Of a stretch of DNA of 64,000 nt, positions 35,663 through 43,848 are shown piece by piece. The notes under the pieces are model-generated. The model was not told the origin of the DNA. It ran no database searches and saw nothing but the letters and a program-made list of their open reading frames with translations. A program made the position numbers and the translations under genes. Location: the NCBI GenBank assembly GCA_007692495.1, contig REBZ01000106.1:142449-206448 (forward strand). The letters run 5' to 3'. The DNA comes from Alkalicoccus sp. (GTDB taxonomy: Bacteria; Bacillota; Bacilli; Bacillales; Salisediminibacteriaceae). The number at the start of each line of letters is the position of its first letter. The first letter of the stretch is position 1.

Positions 35663-36455
35663 ATGTTACTTCCTCCTTCATGATTTTCGTTCCGCATTCT
35701 CCCCCGGAAGCGTAAGTATGCAGCGAACTGCTGTCGAATCCGTTCAATATGACAGTTTCTTTTACATTCTCCTGGAGACAGGATAATGCTGCCTGAACTT
35801 TTGGAATCATTCCTCCAGTTATTACTTCTTCTTCGATGAGAGATGCCGTTTCAGATGCCGTAAGCCGGGAGTAGACATGTGTACTGCTGATATGACGGTT
35901 CATTACTCCTGGAATATCACTCACAAAAATAATGTTTGCATGCAGCGCAGACGCTACGGCCCCGGCTGCGGTATCCGCATTCACATTGAAAACAGTCCCA
36001 TCCTCTCCAATCGATATCGGTGAAATAACAGGTATATATCCTTCTCCGCATAAAAGCTCTATTAAATGTCCGTCCACTTTTGTGATTTTTCCTACGTTGC
36101 CAATGCTTCCATCCGGTTTAACCGGCTCTGCCTTCATGCAGGCCCCGTCTACGCCGCTGAATCCAAAAGCCCTGCCTCCTGCCTGGTACAGTTTAGCTGC
36201 AATTTTCTTATTGTAGTGACCGCTTAAAATCATTTCCGCTGTTTCTACAACTTCCGGAGTAGATACCCGGAGGCCGTCACGAAAGATAATTTCTGTTTTT
36301 TTCTGTTCCAGCGCTTCATTTATTTTAGGTCCCCCGCCGTGAACAATTACCGGACAGCATCCGTACTTATCTTTTAGTTCAGCAATATTTTGAAAAAACA
36401 ATTCCGGCAGACGGGAAATGATACTTCCTCCGAGCTTTATTACGAGATAGGTCAT
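35655..36455 (-). CDS. argB: acetylglutamate kinase
   Basis: Amino-acid kinase of 266 residues, phosphorylating N-acetylglutamate. The N-terminal VIKLGGSIISRL, IVHGGGPKINEAL near 38-50 and FNVNADTAAGAVASAL near 155-170 are the expected substrate and ATP loops. It lacks the N-terminal helix typical of arginine-inhibited hexameric kinases, consistent with the cyclic pathway in which ArgJ is the feedback target (inference from family knowledge). AGGAGGTGAAG precedes the ATG. Twelve nt after argJ. Confidence 0.94.
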   Translation of the reverse strand: MTYLVIKLGGSIISRLPELFFQNIAELKDKYGCCPVIVHGGGPKINEALEQKKTEIIFRDGLRVSTPEVVETAEMILSGHYNKKIAAKLYQAGGRAFGFSGVDGACMKAEPVKPDGSIGNVGKITKVDGHLIELLCGEGYIPVISPISIGEDGTVFNVNADTAAGAVASALHANIIFVSDIPGVMNRHISSTHVYSRLTASETASLIEEEVITGGMIPKVQAALSCLQENVKETVILNGFDSSSLHTYASGGECGTKIMKEEVTYA

Positions 36456-36467
36456 TTACTTCACCTC

Positions 36468-37691
36468 CTATGTTCTGTAAGAAGCGTTGATTTTGACATA
36501 GTCATAGGTAAGATCGCATCCCCATGCGACAGCTTCCGATTCTCCCTGTTTTAAATCAACAGTAATTGTGATCGTCCCGTTTTCAAGGTACACTGTTGCT
36601 TCTTCTTCACTGAAATCAAGCGGCAGGCCGTTTTCGACTACCTGGATTTCTCCCAAAAACACATCAACTGTTTCCGGAACTACCGGTTCACCGCTGTATC
36701 CCACAGCGCAGACCACTCTCCCCCAGTTTGGATCCGCCCCATAGACGGCTGTTTTCACGAGGTTTGAAGAGATCACTGTTTTAGCAATTTTTCCTGCAGC
36801 CTCCTCAGAAACTGCTCCTTTAACAGCTGTTTCGATAAGTTTCGTAGCGCCCTCCCCGTCTCGGGCAATTTTTTTGGCAAGAATTTCTGAAATGATAACA
36901 AACGCTTCAGCGAATTTTTCCCATTCCGGATGAGAAGGACTCAGCGGTTTATTTTCCTGTTTCCCGTTTGCCATCACGAGTACGGTGTCGTTGGTACTGC
37001 TGTCTCCATCAACCGTTATCATGTTGTACGTTTTGTCAGTAGTCTGAGAAAGCAGAAGCTGGAGTGACTCCGGTTCAACGGCTGCATCAGTAGTAACATA
37101 GGAAAGCATCGTAGCCATGTTCGGATGGATCATACCGGATCCTTTCGCAGCACCGCCGATTGTAATTCGTTTTCCGTCAATATCAACGGAAACTGCCGCA
37201 TGCTTTGTTACAGTATCAGTTGTTAAAATAGCCTGTTCAAACAACGATGCCTGGTTAACCGATAAATCTACGGCATTAATGCCGGCTGAAATTTTATCCA
37301 TCGGCAGTTGAACTCCGATAAGACCGGTTGAAGATATTCCCACGAGATGAGGACTGAGATTCATCGCTTCTGCCGCCTGCTTCTGCATGGCCAAAGCATT
37401 GATCATTCCCTGCTCTCCGGTACAGGCATTTGCGTTTGCAGAATTTACTACAACTGCCTGTAGCTTGTTTTCCACTGCCACCGCATCTTTTGTTACCTGG
37501 AGCGGCGCTGCCTGAAAACTGTTTGTTGTATAAACCCCGGCTGCGGCTGCCGGAACTTCAGAGTAAAGCCAGCCGAAATCCAATTTTTTTCTTCTCAGCC
37601 CGCAGTGGACTCCCCCTGCTGAAAAACCAGCCGGAGATGTTACATGACCTTCCTGCATAACGTTTACTCCTATTTTTTCACTTACCAGCAT
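36468..37691 (-). CDS. argJ: bifunctional ornithine acetyltransferase / N-acetylglutamate synthase
   Basis: Ntn-type enzyme of 407 residues that recycles the acetyl group from N-acetylornithine to glutamate. It self-cleaves into alpha and beta chains at the Ala-Thr bond; the nucleophile is Thr194 in HPNMATML. The presence of argJ with no argE means the cyclic acetyl route. I chose ATG 37691 (AAAGGAGTGAG site); the frame continues 18 codons upstream into the end of argC but without support. Second gene of the operon, 13 nt after argC. Confidence 0.95.
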   Translation of the reverse strand: MLVSEKIGVNVMQEGHVTSPAGFSAGGVHCGLRRKKLDFGWLYSEVPAAAAGVYTTNSFQAAPLQVTKDAVAVENKLQAVVVNSANANACTGEQGMINALAMQKQAAEAMNLSPHLVGISSTGLIGVQLPMDKISAGINAVDLSVNQASLFEQAILTTDTVTKHAAVSVDIDGKRITIGGAAKGSGMIHPNMATMLSYVTTDAAVEPESLQLLLSQTTDKTYNMITVDGDSSTNDTVLVMANGKQENKPLSPSHPEWEKFAEAFVIISEILAKKIARDGEGATKLIETAVKGAVSEEAAGKIAKTVISSNLVKTAVYGADPNWGRVVCAVGYSGEPVVPETVDVFLGEIQVVENGLPLDFSEEEATVYLENGTITITVDLKQGESEAVAWGCDLTYDYVKINASYRT

Positions 37692-37704
37692 CTTTCTCAC
37701 TCCT

Positions 37705-38733
37705 TTAAGGATATAGTGGGATTTCAGTAAGACCTTCCGATTCATTCCATCCGTTCATAAGATTCATATTCTGCACGGCCTGACCGGAAGCTCCCTTCAC
37801 AAGGTTATCGATGACACTCACTACGAGCAGCCTCCCGGTTCTTTTATCCACCGAAATGCCGATGTCACAATAATTACTGCCGTAAACTTCTTTCGTTTGA
37901 GGTACAGCTCCCTCCGGACGAATCCTTACAAACGGGTGGTTTTCATAAAATTTTTGATAAGTTTCATGTAAACCGGAAGTATCATTCAAAGATAAATAAC
38001 AAGTGCACATAATTCCTCTCGTCATCGGAATAAGATGCGTCTGAAATGAAACAGGATGGTCTGCTGATGTTTCCTGTGCCAAGTACTGCTCAATTTCCGG
38101 TGTGTGCTGATGACTGCCGACTTTATAGGCTTTAATGTTTTCATTCGTTTCTGAAAAATGAGTCATCATGGACATTTTTCTTCCAGCACCGGAAACCCCG
38201 GTTTTACCATCGATAATAATATCTTTTTGAGAAGCTTTTCCCGAAATGACTGCCGGAAGAATACCAAGAAGAGCTGCTGTTGCAAAACAACCCGGATTGG
38301 AAATGATCTCTGCCTTTTTAATTTTTTCACCATTAATTTCGGGCATCCCGTAAACCGCTTGTTTCTGCAGCTCCTCCGAAGGTGCTTCTCCTCCGTACCA
38401 TTGTTCATATTCATCCGGGCTGTCTATACGCAGATCGCCGGACAGGTCAATGTACTGCACCCGGGGCTGCCGGATCCGGGGAAGAAGTTCTTTAGCCACA
38501 CCTGCCGGAGTTGCAAAAAAGACAATGTCCGCCTTTTCCAGTAAGCCGCTGTTAAGAGCGGTGAATTTTTCGTCTACTAGTGTTGTAAGGTGCGGGTAAC
38601 GGTCAGCGACCGGTTCCCCTTCTTCACTTCGGGATATAAGAGCACTGATCTGGATATATGGATGTCTTTCAAGAATCCGGATCAGCTCCAGTGCTCCGTA
38701 TCCCGTACCTCCTATAACTGCTGCCTGCTTCAT
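37705..38733 (-). CDS. argC: N-acetyl-gamma-glutamyl-phosphate reductase
   Basis: NADPH-dependent reductase of 342 residues, third step of arginine synthesis. An N-terminal Rossmann motif (AAVIGGTGYGALELIRIL) and the catalytic Cys149 in SNPGCFATAA are visible; MTHFSETNENIKAYKVGSHQHTPE is near 205. First gene of argCJBD-carAB-argF. A strong promoter with an operator-like palindrome over the transcription start lies 26-69 nt before the ATG. The ribosome site (GAAAGGCGGGA) is weaker than those of later genes. Confidence 0.95.
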   Translation of the reverse strand: MKQAAVIGGTGYGALELIRILERHPYIQISALISRSEEGEPVADRYPHLTTLVDEKFTALNSGLLEKADIVFFATPAGVAKELLPRIRQPRVQYIDLSGDLRIDSPDEYEQWYGGEAPSEELQKQAVYGMPEINGEKIKKAEIISNPGCFATAALLGILPAVISGKASQKDIIIDGKTGVSGAGRKMSMMTHFSETNENIKAYKVGSHQHTPEIEQYLAQETSADHPVSFQTHLIPMTRGIMCTCYLSLNDTSGLHETYQKFYENHPFVRIRPEGAVPQTKEVYGSNYCDIGISVDKRTGRLLVVSVIDNLVKGASGQAVQNMNLMNGWNESEGLTEIPLYP

Positions 38734-38758
38734 AAAAAGTCCCGCCTTTCGAAAACAT

Positions 38759-38772
38759 ATGAATTAATTCAT
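38759..38772. promoter_or_regulatory. putative arginine-repressor (AhrC/ArgR) operator
   Basis: Perfect palindrome ATGAATTAATTCAT at the predicted transcription start of argC. It has the TGAAT / ATTCA half-sites of ARG boxes but with 2 bp less spacing than the 18-bp consensus. A second TGAAT-containing stretch, ATGCATGAATGTATG, is at 38831-38845 upstream. Confidence 0.55.
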
Positions 38773-38773
38773 C

Positions 38774-38802
38774 ATTATACTCTTAACATAATTTTTATGC
38801 AA
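38774..38802 (-). promoter_or_regulatory. argC operon promoter
   Basis: Minus strand: -35 TTGCAT (38797-38802), 17-bp spacer, -10 TATAAT (38774-38779). Confidence 0.75.
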
Positions 38803-38845
38803 TATTATTTATGAACTAAAATGTTTTTTTATGCATGAATGTATG

Positions 38846-38876
38846 AAAAAAAGCCCCCTTCCTAAAGGATCGGGGA
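38846..38876 (-). terminator. cls terminator overlapping its stop codon
   Basis: Minus strand: CCCCGATCC...GGA..GGGGG stem followed by seven T; the stem includes the last codons and stop of cls. Confidence 0.7.
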
Positions 38877-40310
38877 CAGGAGTCTCGAAACAGACTCTTT
38901 GAAACGCACAGTTTTTGAACGTTTTTGGTATTTTTCTTCTGTCAGATTGTCAGAATGCATCATGTCCTGTTCAAAATCCCGTGCAAGAAGTTCAGATGTA
39001 TCTTTATCGTATATAAATGCGTTCACCTCAAAGTTCAGCCGAAAACTTCTCATATCAATATTTGCTGTTCCAACTGTACTTACGCTACGGTCAATCACTA
39101 TTGACTTGGAGTGGATAAACCCATTTTGATAAATATATACATTCACTCCGGCTTTAAGCATCAGTCCGATATGGGAGAGCGTAGCCCAGTATATAAAAGG
39201 ATGATCCGGTTTGTTAGGAATCATTACCCGTACGTCTTTCCCAGAAAGTGAGGCAATTCTCAGAGCATCGCTCAGACTTTCATCAGGGATAAAGTAAGGT
39301 GTTTGAATGTATATGGATTCTTTAGCACTCGTAATCATTTTTATATAACCATTTTTAATCTGTTCCCATTCGGAATCCGGACCACTGGAAACAATCTGCA
39401 CTGCTGCGTTGCCAAGAGGTTCTTTCATTGGGAAATAGTGAGGTTCATAGGCGATCACATGTTTTTTGGACGCCTGATTCCAATCCAGAATAAAACGCGT
39501 CTGCATCGGATCCACCGCGTTTCCGCAGATCCGGAGATGAGTGTCCCTCCAATAACCGAATTTCCGGCTTTTCCCTAAATATTCATCTCCTGCATTGAAT
39601 CCACCGACATACCCTATTTTGCCGTCTATAATAGCAAGTTTCCGGTGATTACGGTAATTAAGCCGAAGATTTACAGGAGCCAGTTTCGAAGGAAAAAATA
39701 CTCCTACTTCGCCTCCTGCTTCCGTAAGTTCCCGGAAATGTCTTCGTTTCAGCCTTCTTGAACCAAGTTCGTCGTAAAGAACCCGCACAGTAAGTCCTGC
39801 TTTCGCTTTTTGTGTAAGCAGGGAGATCAATTCCCTTCCCAGTTCGTCGTTACGGAAAATATAATACTGCAGATGAATATGATCCTCTGCCTGACTAATA
39901 TCTTTTATAAGCTGGTTGAATTTCTTTCTCCCGTCATTAAAAATATCGATCTGGTTATCTTTGGTAAGAATAGCATCATTATTTATAAGATGCATATAAA
40001 TCATGTCCCTGGAAGGATCGATGTTTTCATTATGAAAATGAAAGGAAGGATTACTTATCTGGTCCATCTGTTTTTTAAGAATATCGTGTATCCCTATTTT
40101 AGTAATTCCTTCCCAGTCGAAAAGGCGTCTGCGTGTTAAATTCTGTCCGAGAAAAATATAAATAATAAAACCGAGAAAAGGAATAAAAAACAGGATCAGT
40201 ACCCAGGCCCAGGTGGCAGCGGCATTTTTTCGTTCAAAAAATATTATAATCCCGGCAAATAATATATTCACTATAAAAAGCAGTAATAATAAAATTGAAA
40301 GTATATCCAT
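38862..40310 (-). CDS. cls: cardiolipin synthase (phospholipase D family)
   Basis: Membrane enzyme of 482 residues that condenses two phosphatidylglycerols to cardiolipin. Two N-terminal membrane segments (ILSILLLLLFIVNILFAGII and TWAWVLILFFIPFLGFIIYI) precede two PLD catalytic motifs: HRKLAIIDGKIGYVGG near residue 222 and HSKSIVIDRSVSTVGTANID near 400 (H-x-K-x4-D). The length is normal for bacillus ClsA/YwnE. AGGAGGTCCT precedes the ATG. Cardiolipin content often rises with salinity in bacilli, which fits the presumed habitat but is not shown here. Confidence 0.94.
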   Translation of the reverse strand: MDILSILLLLLFIVNILFAGIIIFFERKNAAATWAWVLILFFIPFLGFIIYIFLGQNLTRRRLFDWEGITKIGIHDILKKQMDQISNPSFHFHNENIDPSRDMIYMHLINNDAILTKDNQIDIFNDGRKKFNQLIKDISQAEDHIHLQYYIFRNDELGRELISLLTQKAKAGLTVRVLYDELGSRRLKRRHFRELTEAGGEVGVFFPSKLAPVNLRLNYRNHRKLAIIDGKIGYVGGFNAGDEYLGKSRKFGYWRDTHLRICGNAVDPMQTRFILDWNQASKKHVIAYEPHYFPMKEPLGNAAVQIVSSGPDSEWEQIKNGYIKMITSAKESIYIQTPYFIPDESLSDALRIASLSGKDVRVMIPNKPDHPFIYWATLSHIGLMLKAGVNVYIYQNGFIHSKSIVIDRSVSTVGTANIDMRSFRLNFEVNAFIYDKDTSELLARDFEQDMMHSDNLTEEKYQKRSKTVRFKESVSRLLSPIL

Positions 40311-40390
40311 AGGACCTCCTGGTCGTAAGATGCTGCTTTTATTTTAACTCACAAGGCGGTTCACTGCATCAGCTTCCATGTTTTTCCCAC

Positions 40391-40421
40391 AAAAAAACTG
40401 CAGAAAAGTAATTTTCTGCAG
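40391..40421 (-). terminator. terminator downstream of the serine hydrolase gene
   Basis: Minus strand: perfect 10-bp stem CTGCAGAAAA / TTTTCTGCAG followed by seven T. It lies about 160 nt after the hydrolase stop. Confidence 0.75.
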
Positions 40422-40449
40422 CTGGTTTGCTTCATTTTCAGCTTAGTAT

Positions 40450-40523
40450 GAATGCTTCCTATGGAACTAATTATTCCAGCGCCCTTCTGTACTTACCGGT
40501 CAAAAGCTTCCCTGGAAGCATTC
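40450..40523. repeat. 10-bp inverted repeat in intergenic space
   Basis: GAATGCTTCC (40450-40459) and GGAAGCATTC (40514-40523), perfect complements enclosing 54 bp, between the hydrolase stop and its terminator. Possible structured 3' UTR or remnant of a small mobile repeat. Confidence 0.45.
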
Positions 40524-40581
40524 CCGGAGTCCCTGGTAATCCGCCGTTTTAAGCTCAAGCTAATTTTCATCTGCTTTTTTA

Positions 40582-41436
40582 TTAATCGCTGGAGTAAACG
40601 TATTTAATAAACCACTGGAAAGGAAGCAGATCCTGTTTTGGAAGCTCTCCTATAAACACAGCGGAAAGCTGTTTTTCCGGCACGAGAAACAAAAATTTCC
40701 CTTCCCTTCCCGCAGCATAGTAAACCGGAGGATCATCGGCTGTAATCCACCAGTGATATCCGTAGCTCTGTCCCCGGACTGCATTTTTCACGTGAGGCTT
40801 CAGCATACTTTTGATCCAGTCCTCTGAAACGATCTGTTTACCGTTCCACTTTCCTTTATTTAATACAAGTTCTCCAATTTTCATTAAATCCTCAGCCGAT
40901 GTTTTAAGTCCGTATCCTCCAATCGGGTAATTTTCCGTTGAGCGTTCCCACTGCCAGCCGTTAATACCAAGTGGTTCAAACAATTTTTCTTCCGCAAAGT
41001 GCGCAGGGTTCTTCCCGGAGGCTTCGGCGAGCATAAGTATAAGAAGATATGAATCAAAACTGTTATATGTCATACCTTCTTTTTCTGCTTTCATTTTCTC
41101 CACGGTATTTTTCCAGTTTTCTGACTGAATTACTTTGTTCCACTCTTTTTCCGAATATCCCGACTGCATTGTAAGCAGGTCCTCCACTGACCGGTTTTGT
41201 ACAGAATGGTGGACACTGATCAAATCTTTAGTTTGAGTTTTCAATGTCATCAGTCCCTCATCCAGTGCAGTCCCGATAAGAAGAGCAAGTACCGATTTCG
41301 ATACAGAATTGAGAACTTCGTGATCGTTTTCTTTACCTTTCTTTACGTATGTAAAGATTCTTTCATCCTTTTGATTAATTAAACAGGCATGAAGCCCGTG
41401 CTTTTTCAGTTCTTCCTCCAGTTTATCTGTCAGCAT
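40582..41436 (-). CDS. serine hydrolase, class C beta-lactamase-like
   Basis: Protein of 284 residues with a beta-lactamase/esterase fold but no signal peptide. The nucleophile motif SVSK (S-x-x-K) is near residue 44, MTYNSFDSYLL provides the Y-x-S element, and AAGREGKFLFLVPEK near residue 245 replaces the usual K/H-T-G box. The start ATG 41436 follows AAAGGGG and overlaps the end of msrA by 14 nt; an upstream in-frame start is unsupported. Cotranscribed with the two methionine sulfoxide reductase genes. Substrate unknown; probably an esterase or D-amino-acid peptidase rather than an antibiotic-resistance enzyme. Confidence 0.8.
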   Translation of the reverse strand: MLTDKLEEELKKHGLHACLINQKDERIFTYVKKGKENDHEVLNSVSKSVLALLIGTALDEGLMTLKTQTKDLISVHHSVQNRSVEDLLTMQSGYSEKEWNKVIQSENWKNTVEKMKAEKEGMTYNSFDSYLLILMLAEASGKNPAHFAEEKLFEPLGINGWQWERSTENYPIGGYGLKTSAEDLMKIGELVLNKGKWNGKQIVSEDWIKSMLKPHVKNAVRGQSYGYHWWITADDPPVYYAAGREGKFLFLVPEKQLSAVFIGELPKQDLLPFQWFIKYVYSSD

Positions 41437-41971
41437 GATGAACCCCTTTCCAATTTTTATCAATGAAATCTTCACGGCCGGAGTTAATACGCTCCGCTCT
41501 GTAGGCATCCGGATGTTTTTTATGGAATTTCTGGTGTTCTTCCTCAGCCTCATAAAACGTCCCGGCCGGTAGAATTCTTGTCACCACAGGCTGTTGAAAT
41601 GGACCTTCCTCGTCGAGTCTTTGTCTTGAAAGAAGAGCTTCCTGCCTCTGCTTTTCACTGTGATAAAATACAGCTGTCCGATACTGTTCACCACGGTCAA
41701 AAAACTGCCCGCCGTCGTCCGTCGGGTCCACCTGCCGCCAGTATAATTCAAGAAGCATGCTATAGGGATAAACAGAAGGATCATGGACAATCTGTACAGC
41801 TTCCATGTGCCCTGAAGTGCCTGTTTTCACGTCTTCATATGACGGGTTTTTAAGGTGTCCGCCAGTATAGCCGGAACGCACCTGTAATATTCCAGGTTGT
41901 TCATCAAAAGGTTTTACCATACACCAGAAACATCCTCCGGCAAAAGTAGCAACTTCCATCTTTTCCTTCAT
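41423..41971 (-). CDS. msrA: peptide-methionine (S)-S-oxide reductase
   Basis: Protein of 182 residues that reduces the S-form of methionine sulfoxide in oxidised proteins. Active-site GGCFWC is near residues 11-16, and the family blocks GYTGGHLKNPSYEDV and FWRQ-type YWRQVDPTDDGGQFFDRG are intact. I prefer ATG 41971 (GGGTGG site, 6 nt) to the adjacent upstream ATG. It lies 13 nt after the MsrA-MsrB fusion gene, giving two MsrA domains in one transcript: this one cytosolic, the other membrane-anchored. Confidence 0.93.
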   Translation of the reverse strand: MKEKMEVATFAGGCFWCMVKPFDEQPGILQVRSGYTGGHLKNPSYEDVKTGTSGHMEAVQIVHDPSVYPYSMLLELYWRQVDPTDDGGQFFDRGEQYRTAVFYHSEKQRQEALLSRQRLDEEGPFQQPVVTRILPAGTFYEAEEEHQKFHKKHPDAYRAERINSGREDFIDKNWKGVHHADR

Positions 41972-41984
41972 CATCTTCCACCCT

Positions 41985-43133
41985 TTATCTTTGGTTTTCT
42001 TCAAACAAATATAAAAAATCCTCATAACCCTGTCTCTTCATGTTTTCTTCAGCAATAAAAACAAGCGCTGCGGAATTGATTACATAATATCCATCTTCAT
42101 ACACTTCATCATCATGCACGTAGCCCAGGTGGGAATCTGCATAAAAACTTCTGACTTCCCGCCGTTGGCCTGAGGCTGTCATAATGGTTTCTTCGATAAC
42201 ATACTCCTCTGATAGAGGATTTGTAAAGCTTGGATAGCCCGTGCCGGATTCAAATTTATCCGTAGAGCTGAAGAGTGGTTCACCTGACACGACGTCTACG
42301 TAAATACCTTCCTCAAAGTGATTCCAGAAATCATTTTCAAACGGTTCCTCTGTTTCACGGTTCTGTGTCACCTCGAACTGCATCGACGTCAATCTTTCCT
42401 GAAGCCTCGCCTCGGACTCCTCTTCGTACTGTCTCCAGAAAGGCAGCTGATCCGGGTCAGACGCAACTTCATAGTCAAGATCTTCCCCCCAGTGTTCCTC
42501 CCTGAACTCGTCACGAACTGAATTAGCACGATAAAATTCATAGCGCACTGCGTTATCCCGGAAAAAGTTCTGGTGGTAATCCTCGGCCTGGTAAAAAGTT
42601 TCCGCAGGCCGGATGCTGGTAACGATCTGCCCGTCGAAGATCCCTGATTCTTCAAGACGTTTTTTTGATTCTTCCGCTGTTCTTTTCTGTTCTTTGGAGT
42701 GGTAAAAAATTGCTGTTGAATACTGCTCTCCTCTGTCTTCAAACTGCCCTTCCGGATCCGTCGGATCAATCTGCCTCCAGAATACTTCCAGCAGTTCTTC
42801 ATACGTAACAAGAGACGCGTCATATCTCACTTTAACAGCTTCCATATGACCGGTTTCGCCGGAAGAAACTTCTTCATATGTTGGATTTTCCTGCTGTCCG
42901 CCGGTATATCCGGTCACTGCAGAATCAACCCCTTCGATTTCTTCAAATGGGGCTTCTATGCACCAGAAGCAGCCTCCAGCAAAAGTGGCTTCCTCCTGAA
43001 ATGACTGGTTGTTCGTTTCAACAGGAAAACTTCCATAGGAGCGGTTGACCACATAGTCGTATATTATAGGAATAAAAACAACTGCTGAAATTACAATAAT
43101 ACTTGCAAACAGGGTGATTATTATCTTTCTCAT
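41985..43133 (-). CDS. msrAB: membrane-anchored MsrA-MsrB fusion with degenerate MsrB
   Basis: Protein of 382 residues. One N-terminal membrane helix (IIITLFASIIVISAVVFIPII) is followed by an MsrA domain with intact FAGGCFWC (Cys55) and a C-terminal MsrB domain from about residue 245 (MQFEVTQNRETEEPFENDFW). In MsrB the catalytic Cys of RYCINSA is Val351 (YYVINSAAL), and HLGHVF reads HLGYVH, so the domain should be inactive for R-sulfoxides. The start is uncertain: ATG 43133 (AGGAG one nt upstream) or ATG 43160, separated by nine consecutive G. Probably acts outside the membrane, protecting extracytoplasmic proteins. Confidence 0.88.
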   Translation of the reverse strand: MRKIIITLFASIIVISAVVFIPIIYDYVVNRSYGSFPVETNNQSFQEEATFAGGCFWCIEAPFEEIEGVDSAVTGYTGGQQENPTYEEVSSGETGHMEAVKVRYDASLVTYEELLEVFWRQIDPTDPEGQFEDRGEQYSTAIFYHSKEQKRTAEESKKRLEESGIFDGQIVTSIRPAETFYQAEDYHQNFFRDNAVRYEFYRANSVRDEFREEHWGEDLDYEVASDPDQLPFWRQYEEESEARLQERLTSMQFEVTQNRETEEPFENDFWNHFEEGIYVDVVSGEPLFSSTDKFESGTGYPSFTNPLSEEYVIEETIMTASGQRREVRSFYADSHLGYVHDDEVYEDGYYVINSAALVFIAEENMKRQGYEDFLYLFEENQR

Positions 43134-43198
43134 ACTCCTGCCCCCCCCCTGATCCTGCATTTCCTCCAATTATAAAGGAATTAATACTTATACTCACG

Positions 43199-43228
43199 AA
43201 AAAAGCCTGTCCGTTTTTCAGGACAGGC
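43199..43228 (-). terminator. ohr terminator
   Basis: Minus strand: perfect 8-bp stem GCCTGTCC / GGACAGGC with an 8-nt loop and six T, just after the ohr stop. Confidence 0.85.
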
Positions 43229-43238
43229 AGAAAAATTA

Positions 43239-43661
43239 TTATTCACTGATGACGTTCAGCTGGACATCGACATTACCTCGTGTCGCCTTGGAATATGGGC
43301 AGAAATCGTGGGCTTTATGAGCAAGCTCTTCCGCTTCCTCTTTGTCCACTCCTTTAACCTGCACGTGCAAAGTTACACCGAGCTTAACTCCATTATCTTC
43401 AGGGTCTTTAAGAAGGCTGACTTCCGCCGTCACTTCGGATTCTATATCCTTATCGGCTTTGGATGCCATTAAATTTAAGGCGCCGTCGTAACAAGCCGCA
43501 TATCCTGCTGCAAACAACTGTTCCGGGTTGGATGCATCTTCGGGTATACCGTTTTTATCAGGCATTTTCAGCGCGACATCAACAACCCCGTTATCAGACT
43601 TAACGTGGCCTTCACGCCCGCCTTTAGCAGCGGCTTTTGTTGAAAATATTGTTTCTGCCAT
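43239..43661 (-). CDS. ohr: organic hydroperoxide resistance protein Ohr (OsmC family)
   Basis: Protein of 140 residues, a thiol peroxidase reducing organic and lipid hydroperoxides. Both reactive cysteines are present: peroxidatic Cys in AAGYAACYDGA near residue 57 and resolving Cys in HDFCPYSKATRGN near 120. Normal length. AAGGAGG precedes the ATG. Own terminator. No ohrR repressor gene is adjacent and I found no convincing OhrR operator. Together with the Msr genes it forms an oxidative-damage cluster. Confidence 0.94.
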   Translation of the reverse strand: MAETIFSTKAAAKGGREGHVKSDNGVVDVALKMPDKNGIPEDASNPEQLFAAGYAACYDGALNLMASKADKDIESEVTAEVSLLKDPEDNGVKLGVTLHVQVKGVDKEEAEELAHKAHDFCPYSKATRGNVDVQLNVISE

Positions 43662-43848
43662 TTACCATCGACCTCCTTAGTTTTTATCACACACAGTTCT
43701 TTTCACTTTTTTTCCAAGAATTAAACATGCAGAAAAATAAAATCTCCTGTGAAACCAGGGGCCGGAATATTAAAAACTTCATTGGAGCCGTGTTTAAAAT
43801 AAATTTTTACAGCCTGGGCGACCTTATACAGGCAGGAGGGGAAAAGCA

